From NCBI RefSeq assembly GCF_017641085.1, contig NZ_JAEPPI010000001.1, positions 930,001-994,000 of the forward strand: DNA of 64,000 bases, read 5' to 3'. This document shows positions 63,434 through 64,000 of the stretch, one piece after another (the first letter of the stretch is position 1; each line of letters opens with the position of its first letter). This DNA is from Gracilimonas sp. Its GTDB lineage: Bacteria > Bacteroidota > Rhodothermia > Balneolales > Balneolaceae. Made by a program: the position numbers and the translations under genes. Below the pieces are notes generated by a model. The model had not been told where the DNA came from, ran no database searches, and saw only the letters and a list, made by a program, of their open reading frames with translations.

Positions 63434-64000
63434 ATGAAAGTAATACAAAAAGCATTTTTTGTGCTATTTATTTTGGGATGGGCATTTATTAATCGAGCTT
63501 CAGCACAATCAGAACCTGAATGTAAACAAGGTGTCAATACATGCATCAATAATAATTTGGATTATGATGTAAACGTATTTGTTGAGATTGATACCACTGC
63601 AAGACAAGGAGCGGGGCGACAACAGAGTCAGAGCAACAGAATTAATCACATTCCTAAAAAATCAAATATCCGATATGACCTTCAGAACCGGTTGCCAAAG
63701 GATGAAATAAAATTTGTGGTTGTACTTGATAGTGTCAAAATGGACAGTTCTAAAGCATTTGGAGTAAAAATAGCATTAGGCAAACCTGGCGATATAACTG
63801 GAACCAGAGGAAATATCAGGTTTAATATCCCACATCATTTTGAGTTTGGAAAATCTTCAGAAAGAGGAAAGTATGAGGCTGTGGTTCACTATAAAAAAAT
63901 ACATTCGGTAAAGCGTAATCAGATTGCTCCACAGCTTGCAGAAATAGCATTTGAGGAAAAATCATGCGAAATGAAAGATGGGGAAAGTTTTACATGTTCG
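63434..64000 (+). CDS. Secreted protein of unknown function (partial, C-terminus beyond window)
   Basis: 189 codons are visible from ATG 63434 to the right edge. A signal peptide (MKVIQKAFFVLFILGWAFIN) ends near SAQS. The mature start carries two close cysteines (ECKQGVNTC), then a segment rich in Asn and Arg/Gln, and regularly alternating strands (IKFVVVLDS, GVKIALGKPG, YEAVVHYKK). More cysteines come near the edge (KSCEMKDGESFTC). No family recognised. It is divergent from the giant sorting-domain gene. Confidence 0.75.
   Translation, partial: MKVIQKAFFVLFILGWAFINRASAQSEPECKQGVNTCINNNLDYDVNVFVEIDTTARQGAGRQQSQSNRINHIPKKSNIRYDLQNRLPKDEIKFVVVLDSVKMDSSKAFGVKIALGKPGDITGTRGNIRFNIPHHFEFGKSSERGKYEAVVHYKKIHSVKRNQIAPQLAEIAFEEKSCEMKDGESFTCS

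Noticed and set aside
1-64000. Possible stop-codon reassignment suggested by two genes with single in-frame TAA
   Set aside because: Many intact genes here end in TAA at the expected family length, so TAA is a normal stop; mutation or sequence error is simpler.

Overview
The window reads as a chromosomal segment of a marine, Gram-negative member of the Bacteroidota/Balneolota side of bacteria, most likely a Balneolaceae relative (Gracilimonas/Balneola-like). The grounds are a 1902-aa secreted protein with a C-terminal type IX secretion sorting domain, a GWxTD-domain protein, a DUF2723 (GT117-type) membrane protein, many lipoproteins with Bacteroidota-style signal peptides, few clear Shine-Dalgarno sites and moderate GC. 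The lineage is inferred from gene content only. I found no rRNA, tRNA, CRISPR array, prophage or intact insertion sequence.

Layout. 1-965 is a partial Rieske-type oxygenase, followed by a Fe3+ ABC binding lipoprotein (1042-2061) facing its likely permease (2500-4194) across a repeat-filled gap. A long minus-strand run (4.2-12.5 kb) carries a FAD oxidoreductase, a subtilase lipoprotein, DUF445, YbeY, a small hypothetical protein and a DUF2723 protein. 12.7-14.3 kb holds a sodium:neurotransmitter-type symporter converging on a 39-aa one-helix protein. 14.4-22.2 kb is a patchwork of small accessory genes (GyrI-like, TfoX-like, GNAT, amidohydrolase, methyltransferase, DUF1801, DPP-IV-like peptidase), with REP-like palindromes, a disrupted REP-associated transposase and a 7-bp tandem repeat.

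22.4-30.7 kb holds a UbiA-like membrane protein and a visibly AT-rich two-gene cassette (membrane-anchored winged-helix/Nudix-like protein plus an inositol-monophosphatase-superfamily protein). The cassette is fused by stop/start overlap to rlmD, a cyclic-nucleotide-binding protein and an Omp85 protein. 30.8-36.1 kb is a tight housekeeping run (tatA, gatA, SDR, M28 peptidase, prmA, Ppx/GppA). 36.1-43.2 kb has a small beta-barrel protein, an ECF sigma factor, a lipoprotein, queG, an FtsE-like ATPase, a methyltransferase, pdxA and the GWxTD protein. 43.3-54 kb has an acyl-CoA carboxylase beta subunit, DUF3307/SatD with an operator-like repeat pair, recO, a DegP-type protease, a lipoprotein and three tandem amidohydrolase paralogues. 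54.2-56.9 kb is a TPR histidine kinase (broken by an in-frame TAA) with its LuxR-type response regulator. The end is the giant sorting-domain protein and the start of another secreted protein.

The items most deserving a second look are the AT-rich Nudix-like/IMPase cassette, the kinase interrupted just before its G2 box, the disrupted RAYT gene between inverted REP-like copies, the unlisted 39-aa membrane protein beside the symporter, and the amidohydrolase trio in which only the middle copy keeps the metal-binding HxH motif.
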